A DNA stretch of 9,517 bases, from NCBI GenBank assembly GCA_008501545.1, contig QQUM01000558.1, forward strand, positions 1 to 9,517, given 5' to 3'. This document shows, piece by piece, positions 7,943 to 9,517 of the stretch. A program made the translations under genes and the position numbers. The notes under the pieces are model-generated. The model was not told the origin of the DNA. It saw only the letters and a program-made list of their open reading frames with translations, and searched no databases. The DNA comes from Calditrichota bacterium. GTDB lineage: Bacteria > Zhuqueibacterota > Zhuqueibacteria > Zhuqueibacterales > Geothermadaptataceae. Numbering within the stretch: the stretch's first letter is position 1; each line of letters starts with the position of its first letter.

Positions 7943-8027
7943 CTCGTACTCATACTCTTACTCGTACTCATACTTTTCTCGTCATGGGTTTTTAAAATAC
8001 GAGAACGAGCAGGAGTACGAGTAAGAG
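7943..8027. repeat. Pyrimidine/purine-rich inverted repeat in the leader of the phosphoesterase gene
   Basis: CTCTTACTCGTACTC at 7955-7969 pairs perfectly with GAGTACGAGTAAGAG at 8013-8027. An inner arm TTCTCGT (7976-7982) pairs with ACGAGAA (7999-8005) around a 16-base loop. The left arm also holds a 14-base direct repeat, CTCGTACTCATACT, at 7943-7956 and 7961-7974 (period 18). The element ends 17 bases before the ATG at 7926, just upstream of its Shine-Dalgarno sequence. On the coding strand it would make a leader hairpin. The strongly biased ACTCGT/ACGAGT composition differs from its surroundings and suggests an inserted repeat or local expansion. Confidence 0.85.
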
Positions 8028-8088
8028 AAACATTTTGTGATCGGGACTGTATCAAAACATCAAAGCAGTGAATAAAAATACAGAAAAC

Positions 8089-8094
8089 ATTATA
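8089..8094 (-). promoter_or_regulatory. Possible -10 box for the phosphoesterase gene
   Basis: A perfect TATAAT lies on the minus strand (8094-8089), about 165 bases before the ATG at 7926 and upstream of the leader hairpin. No good -35 box is found 16-18 bases upstream (the hexamer there is AT-rich, AAATAA). The call rests on the -10 match and on being the first clean sequence after the cloverleaf element. Confidence 0.3.
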
Positions 8095-8124
8095 CTTAAC
8101 AGGATTTTAGTTTATTTCATAAAT

Positions 8125-8242
8125 AAGCATCTTGAGTAGCCCCGCTGCTGTTAAGCGGGGCGTATCGAAAGGTGCGGGTGCATTCCTGAGCATGCACCCT
8201 TCGATACATCCCGCAAAATGCGCGGGATTACTCAGGATGCTT
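8125..8242. repeat. Four-way cloverleaf palindromic element (118 bp)
   Basis: Four stems join with no unpaired base between them. The closing stem is AAGCATCTTGAGTA (8125-8138) with TACTCAGGATGCTT (8229-8242), 13 of 14 paired, and the one mismatch is G-T. Arm 1 is GCCCCGC (8139-8145) with GCGGGGC (8155-8161). Arm 2 is GTATCGAA plus GGGTGCAT (8162-8169, 8176-8183) with ATGCACCC plus TTCGATAC (8192-8207), carrying a 6-base bulge AGGTGC at 8170-8175. Arm 3 is ATCCCGC (8208-8214) with GCGGGAT (8222-8228). The loop of arm 2 repeats CCTGAG, also found in the closing stem as CTCAGG. It encodes nothing recognisable. Composite palindromes with CCTGAG and TTCGA motifs are typical of dispersed REP/MITE-like elements. 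Here a RAYT remnant lies 110 bases away. Confidence 0.9.
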
Positions 8243-8351
8243 CGAGGTGGATTCTTAACTATAAAGATTCTGCATGTATTCATAAATTTGTATATTTATA
8301 ATACAGATCCATGTTTTGACACAGCCCCACAAAATCCGAAGAGCAGTCGTT

Positions 8352-8660
8352 CTACTCATACAAAACATCACGATCAATTTTCATCACCGAGTCATCACCA
8401 CAAATCCAGTTGCGGGCACTACTGTATTTCCAATCTTCCGGTTTGGTCACAAATCCCTTTTTAACGGGATTATTATGAATGTATATCAGCATAATTACAT
8501 AGCCAAGAACTGACAGGCCCTTCTTTTCCGAGCAGTACGTTAAACTCTCGATGATGACCTGAAAATATTTTTCTTCCTTAAAAACACAAAGCCAGTCCAC
8601 AATAGTTGAAGTGGAAAAATAAACCATTGTTTTGTCCGGATCAAGCCGGTATCTGCGCAT
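8352..8660 (-). pseudogene. REP-associated tyrosine transposase (RAYT) with internal deletion
   Basis: The 102-residue frame starts MRRYRLDPDKTMVYFSTSTI, a typical Y1/RAYT N-terminus, and runs through EKKGLSVLGYVIM. In normal family members the text then reads roughly MPNHIHLI, the HUH motif, followed by some 80-100 residues. Here VIM is joined directly to LIYIHNNPVKKGFVTKPEDW and KYSSARN, the usual C-terminal part that holds the catalytic Tyr (Tyr of YIHNNP). So the HUH histidines and the middle of the protein are missing, but the deletion keeps the reading frame. The gene cannot work as a transposase by itself. GGGGGGAAGAA precedes the ATG at 8660 and could serve as ribosome binding site. 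It lies between the cloverleaf element and the hairpin array. An unusually short but functional protein is the less likely alternative. Confidence 0.82.
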
Positions 8661-8685
8661 TTCTTCCCCCCGTAAATATTTATGT

Positions 8686-8903
8686 GGGACGAATGTCCCT
8701 TCTCATTTTCCACACAGGAGTGATCTCCTGTGTGATCGAATTTGTTTATTGTTTGATCGTCCATGGGATGCCCCATGGACGCACAATCAAAATGGGCTGT
8801 GCCCAAGTCACAATTCTGGTCGTCCATGGAATGCCCCATGGACGCACAATGAAACCGGGCATTTGCCCGAATCTCAATCATCATGCAGAAAAAAGCTTCT
8901 GCA
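8686..8903. repeat. Array of seven short perfect or near-perfect hairpins
   Basis: Stems in order: GGGAC 8686-8690/8695-8699; CACACAGGAG 8711-8720/8725-8734; CGTCCATGGG 8758-8767/8772-8781; TGGGC 8793-8797/8801-8805; CGTCCATGG 8821-8829/8836-8844; CGGGC 8856-8860/8865-8869; TGCAGAA 8884-8890/8897-8903. Loops are 3-6 bases. On the plus strand CACAAT follows or overlaps hairpin ends at 8782, 8809, 8845 and 8902, with CTCAAT at 8873. The two CGTCC hairpins lie 63 bases apart, each followed by CACAAT and a GGGC hairpin, so the block includes a diverged tandem duplication. It fills the space between the DUF4091 stop and the RAYT start, that is, the 5' flank of the RAYT gene, where REP-like substrates of these transposases are often found. 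Confidence 0.88.
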
Positions 8904-8938
8904 CAATCGTGAATGATGGACATCTTGGCGAACTCATA

Positions 8939-9517
8939 TCACTGTAAAACTGCCTTCACACATGCCATCATTTCCTGACGAAATGCCTGCATTTTTGTGC
9001 TGTTTGCAACGTGCTCAATCGCTTCACGGGAGTAGCCGAAGCGCACTGTTTCAAATGCGGGATCAATCAAACAGGGTAAGCTGACCTGCAGCAGGTATTC
9101 GATTTTATCCCGAACATCCTTTGACAGCCGCTCACCACCCGCTGCCAAAGTTTCACGCAACGCCGCAAGAATCCGGTAATCTTCAATTCCCTCACGCACA
9201 GCTTCCCAGCGGCGACTGGTGACCGGTTTTGTCCGGCCGGGGTAAACCAGATTGTACTCCAGACGAATGCGCGACCATGGATTTTCCCGTCCGGCATTGT
9301 AGCACCAGTAACCAATACCGGAAGCGCCGTATCGAAACGCCGTCAGAGCCGCCATGCGAAATTCATACAGCAAATTGATGTTCTTGATATTCGGTCCAAT
9401 CGGCCGTGACGAGGTGTAGGCGCAGTTGTAGGACCACATATGTTCGCCCGTAGAGCGCATGACATCCATCTCCGGCAAGTCGATGCCAAGCCAGTCGAAG
9501 GGCGGCACCCAGACATC
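8939..9517 (-). CDS. C-terminal part of a DUF4091 / GH123-like glycoside hydrolase (5' end outside window)
   Basis: The last 192 residues of a protein that enters from the right edge (first codons read DVWVPPFDWLGID). Recognisable features are SYNCAYTSSRPIGPNIKNIN, a YGASGIGYWCYNAG segment, and then NLVYPGRTKPVTSRRWEAVR followed by EGIEDYRILAALRE. The SxRWEAxREGIEDY block is the hallmark of the DUF4091 region found at the end of the GH123-like (beta-N-acetylgalactosaminidase-related) TIM barrel. The catalytic Asp-Glu pair of GH123 would lie upstream and cannot be checked here. No signal peptide can be seen because the N-terminus is missing. The stop at 8941-8939 is followed by the hairpin array, whose nearest stem (8903-8884) could act as a transcript end. 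Together with the GH127 gene it suggests glycan breakdown. Confidence 0.85.
   Translation of the reverse strand, partial: DVWVPPFDWLGIDLPEMDVMRSTGEHMWSYNCAYTSSRPIGPNIKNINLLYEFRMAALTAFRYGASGIGYWCYNAGRENPWSRIRLEYNLVYPGRTKPVTSRRWEAVREGIEDYRILAALRETLAAGGERLSKDVRDKIEYLLQVSLPCLIDPAFETVRFGYSREAIEHVANSTKMQAFRQEMMACVKAVLQ

Noticed and set aside
7927..8055. N-terminal extension of the phosphoesterase frame (STSKSMSTRKK-like)
   Set aside because: It is translation of the ACTCGT repeat. The signal peptide and ribosome binding site place the start at 7926.
8125..8242. tRNA gene, because of the cloverleaf shape
   Set aside because: Stem lengths, loops and total size do not fit a tRNA, and there is no anticodon arm, T-loop GTTCRA motif or CCA end.
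8686..8903. CRISPR array
   Set aside because: The hairpins differ from each other, the spacing is uneven, and there are no identical direct repeats separated by spacers.
8540..8923. Minus-strand open frame of 127 codons with repeated CASMGHxMDDQ peptide
   Set aside because: It overlaps the RAYT in another frame, and its peptide repeat is just the translation of the CGTCCATGG hairpin duplication.

Overview
The window (9,517 bp, moderate GC) looks like a bacterial chromosome segment from a Gram-negative glycan degrader. The clues are two lipoprotein signal peptides with Leu-x-x-Cys lipoboxes, a GH127 enzyme, a DUF4091/GH123-like enzyme, a lactonase-type propeller/phosphoesterase, and a RAYT transposase remnant with many palindromic repeats. 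I would guess the FCB group (Bacteroidota, Ignavibacteria, Calditrichota or KSB1-like), with low confidence. Every recognisable gene lies on the minus strand, so transcription runs from high to low coordinates. Shine-Dalgarno sequences sit in front of most starts.

Right to left, in transcription order: (1) the 3' end of a DUF4091/GH123-like protein (9517 to 8939); (2) a gene-poor, palindrome-rich block (8903 to 7943) with an array of short hairpins, an internally deleted RAYT, a 118-bp element that folds as a seamless four-way cloverleaf, and a pyrimidine-rich inverted repeat in the leader of the next gene; (3) a YncE-like propeller/alkaline-phosphatase-superfamily lipoprotein (7926 to 5120) broken by a one-base frameshift near its 3' end; (4) a long inverted repeat (5110 to 5031); (5) a GH127 beta-L-arabinofuranosidase-like lipoprotein (5012 to 3069); (6) a URO-D superfamily protein with an HxC...C zinc site of the methyltransferase type (2909 to 1791); (7) a strong sigma70-like promoter (1674 to 1646); (8) a large gene, cut by the window edge, encoding a periplasmic TAXI solute-binding domain fused to a three-helix pore module and a cytoplasmic RCK domain (1494 to 1).

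Genes 1, 4 and 5 fit the breakdown of arabinose- or hexosamine-containing glycans, with the phosphoesterase lipoprotein in the same envelope compartment. The URO-D protein could handle methyl groups, but nothing in the window shows its substrate. The TAXI-channel gene has its own promoter and is probably a separate unit.

The two most unusual things here are the TAXI-channel-RCK protein, which looks like a ligand-gated ion channel with a non-potassium filter, and the RAYT-linked palindrome block with its DNA cloverleaf.
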